Shown: one piece after another, positions 16,793 through 25,471 of the stretch | Layout of the letters: the number at the start of each line of letters is the position of its first letter | Numbering within the stretch: the first letter of the stretch is position 1 | Assembly (NCBI GenBank): GCA_002493635.1 | Contig: DKZL01000050.1 | Location: 1 to 64,000, forward strand | Length of the DNA stretch: 64,000 bases | Direction of reading: 5' to 3' | DNA from: Ruminococcaceae bacterium UBA7075 | GTDB lineage: Bacteria; Bacillota; Clostridia; Oscillospirales; Acutalibacteraceae | Program-made: the position numbers and the translations under genes | The notes under the pieces: model-generated | The model's database searches: none | What the model saw: the letters and a program-made list of their open reading frames with translations, nothing else | What the model was told of the DNA's origin: nothing

Positions 16793-17244
16793 TTTTTCAA
16801 ATCCTTTGAATTAATGTCAATAGTAACAGGTCCGTCATTAAGAAGTCTGACCTTCATATCAGCACCGAAAATGCCTTTTTCAACTTTTTTGACACCGTTT
16901 TTTTGCAATTCATCACAAAAGTATTCATATAAAGGTTCTGCTACATCCGGACGTGCCGCCTGCATAAAATTAGGACGTCTGCCGTGAGAACAGTCAGCGC
17001 ACAAGGTAAAATTTGAAATTACAAGTGCTGAACCATCCACATCAGAAAGGGACAAATTCATTTTGTCATTATCATCAGTAAAAATCCGCAGTCCTGCAAT
17101 TTTTGCCGCAAGCACCTGTGCATCTCTTTGCTCATCACCATTTTCTACTCCAAGCAGAATTAAAAATCCCTTATCAATTTTTCCGACGGTTTTATCGTCA
17201 ACATCTACCTGTGCATATAATACACGCTGTAAAATTGCCTTCAT
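16789..17244 (-). CDS. dtd: D-aminoacyl-tRNA deacylase
   Basis: 151 residues, the usual Dtd length. The C-terminal cross-subunit motif NDGPVT is present. The second active-site motif, normally SQFTL, reads SNFTLCADCSHGRRPNF here. It removes D-amino acids from mischarged tRNA. The start at 17244 begins MKAILQRVLYAQVDV. The longer frame to 17340 runs into the structured intergenic element and lacks a site. AGAAAGG lies upstream at a loose spacing. Confidence 0.93.
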   Translation of the reverse strand: MKAILQRVLYAQVDVDDKTVGKIDKGFLILLGVENGDEQRDAQVLAAKIAGLRIFTDDNDKMNLSLSDVDGSALVISNFTLCADCSHGRRPNFMQAARPDVAEPLYEYFCDELQKNGVKKVEKGIFGADMKVRLLNDGPVTIDINSKDLKK

Positions 17245-17403
17245 TATTAATTGCCATAGCCTTTCTGCCCACAAATAGTAATTAAAAATTCCTACAACCT
17301 TACTATGGGCGGATAAGGCGTAAATGGCAATTTTAGCCATCGCTCGTTGCCGCTTGCGGCAAACTGATCGGGCAATATAATTTATATAGTGTGAATTTTC
17401 ACA
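17245..17403. repeat. Structured intergenic element between rel and dtd
   Basis: Roughly 160 bases with three hairpins: an imperfect inverted repeat of about 30 bases (ATTGCCATAGCC ... GGCGTAAATGGCAAT), a perfect TTGCCGC-TT-GCGGCAA (17347-17362), and a 24-base palindrome at 17385-17408 that overlaps the rel stop. No U-tract follows, so these are not standard terminators. The region shares scattered motifs with the gap upstream of dxs. Confidence 0.4.
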
Positions 17404-19599
17404 CTATAACCTCTTAATTTCTTCAATTCCGTTTATATCCGACAACTTTGAAATTACCCCTCTCAGGTGATTTTTGCCTGTAACATCAATAGTAACCGTT
17501 ACAACTGCTCTGCCGTCGCCGGTTTCACGGGAATTTAATGTATGAATAAAAATGTGCATTCCGGAAAGCTTGATTGTAACATCCGCCAAAAGTCCTGTTC
17601 TGTCGTTTGCAGTAATTTGCAGTGTACTTCTGAACGCTTCTCCGGACTCATCCTCCCAATAGCAGGACAGCCACCGTTCAGGCTCCTCACTGGCAGAAAT
17701 ATCCTTTGGAACATTTGTACAGCTGCGTTTATGAATCGAAACACCGTAACCCCTTGTAATATAGCCGATAATATCATCACCGGGAAGCGGATTACAACAA
17801 TTTGAAAATTTGACAAGCATATCATCCGCACCATCAATTACAACTCCCGAGGTTGCCTTGTGACGCTTTACAGGAGCCTGCGGAACGGTAATTTCCTCGA
17901 TATTGTGAGCATACTTCTTTTGATACTCTTCCTTAAGCCTTGGCATTACCTTCCAGAGCTGAACACCGCCATATCCTATGGCTGCATAGTAGTCATCCAT
18001 TGTATTATACTGCTTTTTGAGAAGCATTTTATGGAAAAACTCCGTAAACTCTTCCTCAGTAAGCTGTATTCCGTTACGCTTAAGCTCTTTTTCAAACATC
18101 TGCTTTCCTTCGGCAATGTTCTCATCACGCTTTTCACGCTTATACCAAGAGCGTATTTTTGACTTTGCCGATGCAGTTTTACATATATCAATCCACTGCT
18201 TATTAGGATGTTCTTCCTTTTGAGTTATAATCTCGCATATATCACCCGTCTTAAGCTTATAGTCAATCGACACAATTTTGCCGTTAACCTTTGCGCCAAC
18301 CATTCTGTGTCCCACCTGAGTGTGGATAAGGTAAGCCATATCTATAGGAGTAGAACCCAGTGGAAGATTGAATACATCCCCTTTTGGAGTAAATACATAA
18401 ACATCATTTTCAGCAAAATCGTTTCTTATATTACGGGCAAGCTCTGTAACGTCTTCCGTCTGGAGCTGATCAAGAATCATATCCTTGACCTTCTGAATAT
18501 TCTCACTTAGTTTTGAATCTCCGCCGCCTTCTGCGCCCATTCCGAGTTTATACTTCCAATGTGCCGCAATACCGTATTCGGCAGTATAATGCATTTCCCA
18601 TGTTCTTATCTGGATTTCAAACGGAATTGCATTTTTATCAAATACAGTGGTATGAAGCGACTGATACATATTAGGCTTGGGCATTGAAATGTAATCCTTG
18701 AACCTGTTTGGAATAGGCTTAAATATATCGTGAACAATGCCCAGAACATTATAACAGTCGGCAACAGTATCAACTATTACCCTGACCGCAAAAATATCGT
18801 AAATTTGCTCGGGGGTTCTTCCCTGCATAAAGGTTTTTCTGTAAATACTGTTTATGCTCTTTACACGGCCGCTGATATAAACATTTCCTATGGCATCATC
18901 TGTCTTTTCAAGAATCTGCGCCTTTATTGAATCTATAAATTTATCTCTGCCCTCTTCGGATAAAAGCAATGCGTCTTCAATTTCTTTATAACCGATTGGA
19001 TCAAGATACTGGAGTGATCGGTCCTCAAGCTCATCCTTTATTGTCTTGATACCGAGGCGGTGAGCAATAGGTGCAAACACCTGCATATTTTCGTGCGACT
19101 TATCTCTTCGTTTTTGTTCAGGCATACAATCCATCGTACGCATATTATGAAGTCTGTCAGAAAGCTTGATGATGATAACACGAATGTCCTCAGCCATAGC
19201 AATCAGCATTTTTCTGATATTCTCAGCCTGCTGCTGTTCTCGTGACGAAAATGGAATTTTTGATATTTTTGTTACGCCGTCAATAAGCTTTGCAACATCC
19301 GAACCAAACATTTTAGAAACTTCTTCAAGCGTTACCGGTGTGTCCTCAACCACATCATGCAAAAGTGCTCCACAGATGCAGTCAGTGTCCATACCGAGTT
19401 CTGCAATAATACACGCAACAGAGGTAGGATGAAGAATATACGGAATACCCGACACTCTTCGCTGGTCACCGTGCTGTTTCTCGGCAAACTCATACGCACG
19501 AGTGATTTTATCCATATCATATGGATTATTTGACTGAGCCAGAATTTTTTTCAGTTCACTAAAATCCTGATAATGCGCTACATTAGAATATTTGCTCAT
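17404..19599 (-). CDS. rel: Bifunctional (p)ppGpp synthetase/hydrolase
   Basis: 731 residues, full length. The HD hydrolase domain carries HPTSVACIIAELGMD and LLHDVVEDT (about 55-90). The synthetase domain has DCYNVLGIVHDIFKPIPNRFKDYI and HTTVF, with EIQIRTWEMHYTAEYGIAAHWKYK. A TGS domain (VFTPKGDVFNLPLGSTPIDMAYLIHTQ), a Cys-containing zinc-finger region (FSNCCNPLPGDDIIGY) and a C-terminal ACT domain complete the Rel/SpoT order. It controls the stringent response. GGAGG precedes the start, which overlaps recJ by four bases. Confidence 0.97.
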   Translation of the reverse strand: MSKYSNVAHYQDFSELKKILAQSNNPYDMDKITRAYEFAEKQHGDQRRVSGIPYILHPTSVACIIAELGMDTDCICGALLHDVVEDTPVTLEEVSKMFGSDVAKLIDGVTKISKIPFSSREQQQAENIRKMLIAMAEDIRVIIIKLSDRLHNMRTMDCMPEQKRRDKSHENMQVFAPIAHRLGIKTIKDELEDRSLQYLDPIGYKEIEDALLLSEEGRDKFIDSIKAQILEKTDDAIGNVYISGRVKSINSIYRKTFMQGRTPEQIYDIFAVRVIVDTVADCYNVLGIVHDIFKPIPNRFKDYISMPKPNMYQSLHTTVFDKNAIPFEIQIRTWEMHYTAEYGIAAHWKYKLGMGAEGGGDSKLSENIQKVKDMILDQLQTEDVTELARNIRNDFAENDVYVFTPKGDVFNLPLGSTPIDMAYLIHTQVGHRMVGAKVNGKIVSIDYKLKTGDICEIITQKEEHPNKQWIDICKTASAKSKIRSWYKREKRDENIAEGKQMFEKELKRNGIQLTEEEFTEFFHKMLLKKQYNTMDDYYAAIGYGGVQLWKVMPRLKEEYQKKYAHNIEEITVPQAPVKRHKATSGVVIDGADDMLVKFSNCCNPLPGDDIIGYITRGYGVSIHKRSCTNVPKDISASEEPERWLSCYWEDESGEAFRSTLQITANDRTGLLADVTIKLSGMHIFIHTLNSRETGDGRAVVTVTIDVTGKNHLRGVISKLSDINGIEEIKRL

Positions 19600-21641
19600 C
19601 TTGCCACCTCCAAAAGTGCTTTAATAATCCTTGCAGAACCAATGTCAACCTTAGTTTTCACATTCAGCAAATTAATATTGCATTTATTCATTCCTTCAAT
19701 AATTTCTATCAAATGAAGTTCATTCATTGCCTCAATAATTACTCTGATTTTTCCATAATCAAGCTTGTTGGAAAGTCTGTGCATAAGAGTTTCAATCGGA
19801 AAGCCATAGCCGTTGTTCTGTCGTAAAAATCTGTATAACAGAGCAAAATCATTGCGGTCAGGCAAAATAGACCTTGCCTGTTCTTTAGAGATTTTGTTTC
19901 CGATGCAAAAGTCCTCAAACAAACGCAGGCTTTCAAGCTGACGCAAATTGTCATCATCACTTGCCTTAATATCTTTAATAATAACCGATACACTTTGACT
20001 GCCGTTATATTCATTAACCGATAAGGTAACAGCCAGATCAAGTACATCGCCGATCATATAGGGAAACTCTTCGCAGGAAGTGTAAAACTTCATAGCGGTA
20101 ATACCTGTACCGTTTCTGTTAAAAGTTAACTTAAGGTGTCTGTTATTCGACAAAGGAATTATATTCTTAAGTGTCATATTGTACAAACCGATTACGGGAG
20201 TAGGATTGCCTGCTCCGAAAGGCTGTAGATATGACATTTCAGACACAATATCCGTTGTTATGTATGCAGGATTAAGCTTGCAGTCAATTTTTATGCTGTC
20301 AAAAGGCATTTTGCCGTAATTGCAGGCATATTCATTAATTCTTTTACGGAACAATTCAATGTTACGGCTCTCAAGCGAAAGTCCGACAGCCATGGGATGT
20401 CCGCCGTAATGAGTAAGCAAGTTTGAACAGGCAAAAACCGCATCACAAAGCGGAAAGCCCTCTACACTTCTTCCGGACGCTTTTGCTTCATCACCAATTC
20501 TCGAAACAATAATTGTCGGTTTGCCGTAAATTTCCTTTACTTTGGAGGCAACAATTCCTATAACGCCCTGTTTCCAGTTTTCTCCGTCAATTACAATAAT
20601 GCGGTCAAGTACAAGCGACGGATTTTTCTTAATTTTGGAGTCGATCTCATGAAGAATTTCTTTTTCAATATGCTGTCGATCAGTATTGTCGGACGAAAGC
20701 TTCGATGCAATCTCATTTGCTTCATCAAAGTCCTCAGTCATAAACAGTGATACGCATTTGCCGGAAAGTCCAAGTCTTCCTACTGCATTTATACGGGGAA
20801 CAAGCGTAAAAGATACATTACCGGCTGAAATATTCTTGCCTGCAAGTCCGGAATCTTCAACCAAAGCACTTATTCCGATTCGGTCGGAATTCATAATGCT
20901 TTGAAGACCTCTTTTTACAAATACTCTGTTTTCACCTGTAAGCTCAACTATATCTCCTATTGTTCCTATCGCAAGCAGATCGGCATAATTATCAAGCAAT
21001 GCGTCTGTATCGCAATATTCGCCCTCAAGCGCCATTACAACCTTGAAAGCAACACCAACTCCCGATAGTTGCTTAAACCTGCTGTTGCAGTCACTTCTGT
21101 GCAAATCAACAACGGCACAGGCATCGGGAAGCTCGCCTACAGGCATATGATGATCGGTAATCACTGTATCAATTCCCAAGGATTTTGCATATGCAACCTC
21201 ATTAATTGCAGCAATGCCGTTGTCTACGGTTATAATCAGCTTTATTCCCTTTTCATTCAAAAAATCAACTGCATTCCTGTTCATACCGTATCCCTCATCC
21301 TCACGGGACGGAATATAGTACATTGCATTTGCACCGACAGCTTCAAGATATGAATACATCAATGTTGTTGAAGTAACGCCGTCGGCATCGTAATCGCCGT
21401 AAACACAGATTGGCTCACATTCCTCAATGGCACGTCTGATGCGTTCAACTGCCTTATCCATATCCTTTATTTCAAAGGGAGATGCAAGCTCGCATTCATT
21501 GCCTAAAAAGTCCTCAATCGCATCTCTCGTGTTAATTCCCCTGATGCTGAGCAGCATTGCAATAATTGAAGGCAGGTCATATTTAGTTTGAATTTCATTA
21601 GCCTCCTGCTTATTCAGCGGAGCAACTGTCCACAGCTTCAA
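19596..21641 (-). CDS. recJ: Single-strand DNA exonuclease RecJ
   Basis: 681 residues. The DHH-family motifs are present: YGDYDADG at 81-88, then VDNG and TDHH at 162-165, and the DHHA1 segment with GGHPMAVGLSL. A C-terminal OB-fold and extra winged-helix-like region follow. It is a 5'-to-3' nuclease in RecF-type repair. The start is TTG, supported by GAGGAG nine bases upstream. It is 20 bases from recN, in one operon. Confidence 0.95.
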   Translation of the reverse strand: MKLWTVAPLNKQEANEIQTKYDLPSIIAMLLSIRGINTRDAIEDFLGNECELASPFEIKDMDKAVERIRRAIEECEPICVYGDYDADGVTSTTLMYSYLEAVGANAMYYIPSREDEGYGMNRNAVDFLNEKGIKLIITVDNGIAAINEVAYAKSLGIDTVITDHHMPVGELPDACAVVDLHRSDCNSRFKQLSGVGVAFKVVMALEGEYCDTDALLDNYADLLAIGTIGDIVELTGENRVFVKRGLQSIMNSDRIGISALVEDSGLAGKNISAGNVSFTLVPRINAVGRLGLSGKCVSLFMTEDFDEANEIASKLSSDNTDRQHIEKEILHEIDSKIKKNPSLVLDRIIVIDGENWKQGVIGIVASKVKEIYGKPTIIVSRIGDEAKASGRSVEGFPLCDAVFACSNLLTHYGGHPMAVGLSLESRNIELFRKRINEYACNYGKMPFDSIKIDCKLNPAYITTDIVSEMSYLQPFGAGNPTPVIGLYNMTLKNIIPLSNNRHLKLTFNRNGTGITAMKFYTSCEEFPYMIGDVLDLAVTLSVNEYNGSQSVSVIIKDIKASDDDNLRQLESLRLFEDFCIGNKISKEQARSILPDRNDFALLYRFLRQNNGYGFPIETLMHRLSNKLDYGKIRVIIEAMNELHLIEIIEGMNKCNINLLNVKTKVDIGSARIIKALLEVAR

Positions 21642-21660
21642 AATATGTGTCTCCTCTTAA

Positions 21661-23328
21661 TCAGTTGTTATATTCTTTGAGCATTGACTCTGCGTGAGTC
21701 AGTGCCGCATCGGTAATATTCACACCGCCTATAATTCGGGCAAGCTCGTTTTTTCTTCCGTTATGGTCAAGCGGCATAACTTCGGTAAAAGTTCTGCCCT
21801 GTTCAATCTGTTTATGGATAAGATAGTGGAAATCCGCCAAAGCCGCAATCTGTGCCTGATGAGTAACGCAAAGCACTTGGCTGCTCTGTGAAACCTCCCT
21901 GAGTTTAAGTCCTACCTTTTCGGCAGCTGAGCCTGATATTCCCGTATCAACCTCGTCAAAAATCAGAGTATCAACCGTATCCGTACTTGCAAGAACGGTT
22001 TTTATTGCAAGCATCATTCTTGACAACTCGCCGCCGGACGCTATTTTTGCAACCGGACGAGGAGTTTCACCCGGATTTGCCGAAATTAACAGCTCGACCT
22101 TATCAATACCCTTTGCATAGAATTCAACCTCTTCAAACTGAGGTACAAGATCAACATTAGGCATATTCAGAAATTTCATTTCCTGTTTTACCTTGTCTGC
22201 AAATTCTTCAGCCGTTTTCTTTCGCAGATTCTGAAGCTTCTTAGCTGCATTCATTGCTTCTTCTTCCGCCTTGTCACAGGCTGTAATCAGGTCATCTCTT
22301 TTTTTATCGTAATTTACAAGCTCATCAAGCCGTGCCTGCAGCTTCTCTGCAACATCAGGAAGCTCGTCACAGGTACAGCCGTATTTTCGGGAAAGGCGGT
22401 TCAGAAGGTCAAGTCTTTCCTCTATCTCCTCAAGGCGCTGAGGGTCGCTTTCAAGCGAATCAATAGCGTCATCTATGCTTTCCGCACAGTCACGCAAGTT
22501 ATAATAAACATCGGAAATTGCCTCTGCAATAGGCTCATACTCATTATTATATTCAGCAGCCTTCTGAACAGAAGTCATTGCATAATCAACAGTTTCAACA
22601 CCGCCGTCACAATTTTCGTCACCGCTTAAAAGCATTTTTGCTTTGTTTAACAGTGAGGAAATCTTTTCAAAACTCATCAATGCAGTCCGTTCATTTTCGA
22701 GTAACTCTTCTTCACCAATCTTAACGTCGGCAGTATAAAGCTCATTAGTCTGAAAAGACAGCAAATCAATCTCTCTGAGGCGCTCGCTTTCATCTGAAAC
22801 AGCTTCATTTAATTTCTTTTTAAGAATTTTGTATTCTCTGTATTTTTCTTTATAAGCATCAAGCAGACTGTTACAGCCTCCGTAGCTGTCGATATAATCT
22901 ATATGTGTTTCCGGTGAAAACAGTTCATAGCTTTCGTGCTGACCGTGAATATTGATAAGGCTCTTTGAAAGCTCCCTGAGCATTGATAAAGTTGCAGGTC
23001 TACCGTTAATTTTACAGGCGTTTTTTCCGCTCAGACTAATCGTCCTCTGTATTATCAGTGTACCCTCGTCATCATCAAAACCAAGTTCAGAAAGCTTTGC
23101 CTTAACATCATCATTTATATCCTCAAACTGTGCACTGACAAAAGCCGTACTTTCACCTGTGCGGATAATCTCCTTAGATGTACGCTGACCCATAACAGCG
23201 TTAATGGAGTCAATAATAATACTCTTACCTGCACCTGTTTCACCCGTCAGAACATTAAGCCCCCGGTTAAAATCAATCGAGGTCTTTTCAATTACAGCAA
23301 TATTCTCTATGTATAATGTTTGTAACAT
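21661..23328 (-). CDS. recN: DNA repair protein RecN
   Basis: 555 residues of the SMC-like architecture. The Walker A GETGAGKS at 29-36 lies in the N-terminal head. A long coiled coil with no strong break occupies the middle (about 150-370). The C-terminal head has the ABC signature LSRMMLAIK and Walker B DTLIFDEVDTGISG. RecN acts early at double-strand breaks. Directly downstream of argR by 4 bases, the usual Clostridial order. Confidence 0.96.
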   Translation of the reverse strand: MLQTLYIENIAVIEKTSIDFNRGLNVLTGETGAGKSIIIDSINAVMGQRTSKEIIRTGESTAFVSAQFEDINDDVKAKLSELGFDDDEGTLIIQRTISLSGKNACKINGRPATLSMLRELSKSLINIHGQHESYELFSPETHIDYIDSYGGCNSLLDAYKEKYREYKILKKKLNEAVSDESERLREIDLLSFQTNELYTADVKIGEEELLENERTALMSFEKISSLLNKAKMLLSGDENCDGGVETVDYAMTSVQKAAEYNNEYEPIAEAISDVYYNLRDCAESIDDAIDSLESDPQRLEEIEERLDLLNRLSRKYGCTCDELPDVAEKLQARLDELVNYDKKRDDLITACDKAEEEAMNAAKKLQNLRKKTAEEFADKVKQEMKFLNMPNVDLVPQFEEVEFYAKGIDKVELLISANPGETPRPVAKIASGGELSRMMLAIKTVLASTDTVDTLIFDEVDTGISGSAAEKVGLKLREVSQSSQVLCVTHQAQIAALADFHYLIHKQIEQGRTFTEVMPLDHNGRKNELARIIGGVNITDAALTHAESMLKEYNN

Positions 23329-23332
23329 AAAA

Positions 23333-23788
23333 TCATCCCTGTTTAATCAGTTTTTTGAGTTCATCCGAAAATCCCGATGCAAGCTCTTTTGAGCGGCAAG
23401 CAATAAAAATAGTATCATCGCCGGCAATAGTGCCAACCACCGAATTGTAATTGATTGAGTCAAGCGATGCACAAATAGCCTGTGCCATACCGCTTAAAGT
23501 TTTGATTACAACAATATTTTCGGCTCTGTCTATTGACACAACGGCAGTGCCAAACAATGAAGAAAAACCCGACTGCAAATTTGTGGTGTTAATCTCGGCA
23601 GTCACATATCGGTACTTTCCGTCACTGCCAAGGGTTTTGACAAGCCTCAAATCCTTAATATCACGGGAAATTGTCGCCTGCGTTGCTTTGTAGCCCTCAG
23701 ATTTGAGTATTGTCAGCAGTTCATCCTGTGTTTCAATAGGCTTTTCTGCAATAATGTCAAGAATTCTTGCATGACGTCCCGACTTCAT
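23333..23788 (-). CDS. argR: Arginine repressor
   Basis: 151 residues: an N-terminal winged helix (ILDIIAEKPIETQDELLTILKSEGYKATQATISRDIKDLRL is the core) and a C-terminal arginine-binding hexamerisation domain with GTIAGDDTIFIACR. The stop of nadK overlaps its ATG (TGATG). Position between nadK and recN is standard in Firmicutes, where it represses or activates arginine genes with L-Arg. Confidence 0.95.
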   Translation of the reverse strand: MKSGRHARILDIIAEKPIETQDELLTILKSEGYKATQATISRDIKDLRLVKTLGSDGKYRYVTAEINTTNLQSGFSSLFGTAVVSIDRAENIVVIKTLSGMAQAICASLDSINYNSVVGTIAGDDTIFIACRSKELASGFSDELKKLIKQG

Positions 23789-24645
23789 CAGATTTCCCTC
23801 TCTTTCAGTTTTTCGTTAAGTCGTTTATAAAAATTGCGTTTATACAAAGAAATAAGCTTAAGCTTAAGCTCGGACTTCCTTATAATTACTCTGTCCTCTG
23901 CCAGAATGTCAACGTTTTTCTCACCGTCAATCGTAAGCACACAGCAGCATTCAGACGGAATTTTAACCGTTATTGAAAGCTCTGATTCTCCGCTGAACAA
24001 CACAGAGCGTGAAAACAGCGAGTGCGGACACACGGGAGTCATCATAAGACAATCCATTTGCGGAGCAACAATGGGACCGCCTGCCGACAGAGAATAAGCG
24101 GTTGAACCTGTCGGAGTAGCAAAAAGCAATCCGTCAGCTCTGTAATTTGCAATTTCTTCACCGTCAAGCGACAATTTTAAATCGACAATCTTTGACAGCT
24201 GACCTCTTGCTATAATTGCATCATTTACCGCAAGATAATGTCTTGATTTACCGTTCTTTATAACTTCAACATCAAGCAAAATTCTGCTTTCAGTCTGGTA
24301 GTCGCCTTTTAAAATTCTTAAAAGGCTCTCAGTTTCATCAGGTTCAACCTCAGCAGCAAATCCAAGTCTGCCGACATTCACACCGATAAGAGGCGTATTT
24401 TGCCTTGCCGAATATTTGGCTGCGTGGATAATTGTGCCGTCTCCGCCTACTGTTATTGCAATATCGGCACTCTCAAACATCTCTTCTATATTATCAATGT
24501 ATGTTATCTGTATTCCCTTAAAAAGCTCTCTGTACTCAGAAAGCATAAGCACTTCTGCATTATTTGCAAGCATAAGAATTGCAATTTCTCTGGCACAGGT
24601 AATCGCCTTTTGCTTGGAAAGATTCAGTACAACTGCTGTTTTCAT
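23788..24645 (-). CDS. nadK: NAD kinase
   Basis: 285 residues. The NAD-kinase GGDGT motif lies at 67-71, and the conserved NDAII...DGLLFATPTGSTAYSLSAGGPI block is complete. It makes NADP from NAD and ATP. The start at 24645 begins MKTAVVLNLSK. The longer frame to 24705 reads into tlyA, so it is rejected. AAGGAATG precedes the chosen ATG. Confidence 0.95.
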   Translation of the reverse strand: MKTAVVLNLSKQKAITCAREIAILMLANNAEVLMLSEYRELFKGIQITYIDNIEEMFESADIAITVGGDGTIIHAAKYSARQNTPLIGVNVGRLGFAAEVEPDETESLLRILKGDYQTESRILLDVEVIKNGKSRHYLAVNDAIIARGQLSKIVDLKLSLDGEEIANYRADGLLFATPTGSTAYSLSAGGPIVAPQMDCLMMTPVCPHSLFSRSVLFSGESELSITVKIPSECCCVLTIDGEKNVDILAEDRVIIRKSELKLKLISLYKRNFYKRLNEKLKEREI

Positions 24646-24661
24646 AATATCATTCCTTGTA

Positions 24662-25468
24662 CTACTGCCTGTCAAGTGCTTCGTGAGACCTTTTGACAAG
24701 CTCATCGGGAGTTATATCCGTATATGATTGAGGGGCATCGCTGTATTTTAAGTGTATCAGGTACTCGATATTCCCCTCGGGACCTTTAATCGGAGAAAAG
24801 TCAATATTAAGAACATCAAAACCGTTTTCAAGACAAAAATCAAAAATATTCTGTACAACCTCTGCATGAACAGCAGGATCACGCACAACACCTTTTTTGC
24901 CTACCTTCTCCCGTCCTGCCTCAAACTGCGGTTTGATAAGACACACAGCCTCTGCGTTATCTGCCATAAGCCTACGTGCAACCGGCAAAATCAGCTTCAA
25001 TGAAATAAATGAAACATCAACCGAAAAAAAGTCGATTTTATCGGGAACCTGCTCACTTGTGACCTTACGCATATTGGTGCGTTCAAGATTAACAACTCTT
25101 TCATCATTTCTCAGCTTCCATGCAAGCTGGCCGTAGCCGACATCAATGGAATAAACCTTTTTAGCTCCGTTTTGAAGCATACAGTCGGTAAAGCCGCCGG
25201 TTGAAGCTCCTATATCCATTGTTATTTTATCATTCAGGCTAAGATCAAAATTATTGATGGCTTTTTCAAGCTTCAGCCCGCCACGGCTGACATACTTTTG
25301 CACATTTCCTCTGACTTCAATATTTGCATTTTCGTCATAGGATGTACCGCACTTATCTGCTTTCTGGTTATCAACATATACCTGACCTGCCATAATAACA
25401 GCCTTTGCCTTTTCACGACTGTCGGTAAATCCCTTTTCAAAAACCAATATATCTAATCTTTTTTTCAT
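24662..25468 (-). CDS. tlyA: TlyA-family rRNA 2'-O-methyltransferase
   Basis: 268 residues with an N-terminal S4 domain (KKRLDILVFEKGFTDSREKAKAVIMAGQVYVD) and a C-terminal FtsJ-like methyltransferase (MDIGASTGGFTDCMLQNGAKKVYSIDVGYGQLAWKLR, K and D of the KDKE set visible). TlyA enzymes modify rRNA and their loss can give capreomycin resistance. It lies between dxs and nadK with almost no spacing. Confidence 0.95.
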   Translation of the reverse strand: MKKRLDILVFEKGFTDSREKAKAVIMAGQVYVDNQKADKCGTSYDENANIEVRGNVQKYVSRGGLKLEKAINNFDLSLNDKITMDIGASTGGFTDCMLQNGAKKVYSIDVGYGQLAWKLRNDERVVNLERTNMRKVTSEQVPDKIDFFSVDVSFISLKLILPVARRLMADNAEAVCLIKPQFEAGREKVGKKGVVRDPAVHAEVVQNIFDFCLENGFDVLNIDFSPIKGPEGNIEYLIHLKYSDAPQSYTDITPDELVKRSHEALDRQ

Positions 25469-25471
25469 AAA

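Noticed and set aside
17385..17408. The 24-base palindrome after rel as a terminator
   Set aside because: No T run follows on the minus strand, so it does not fit intrinsic termination.
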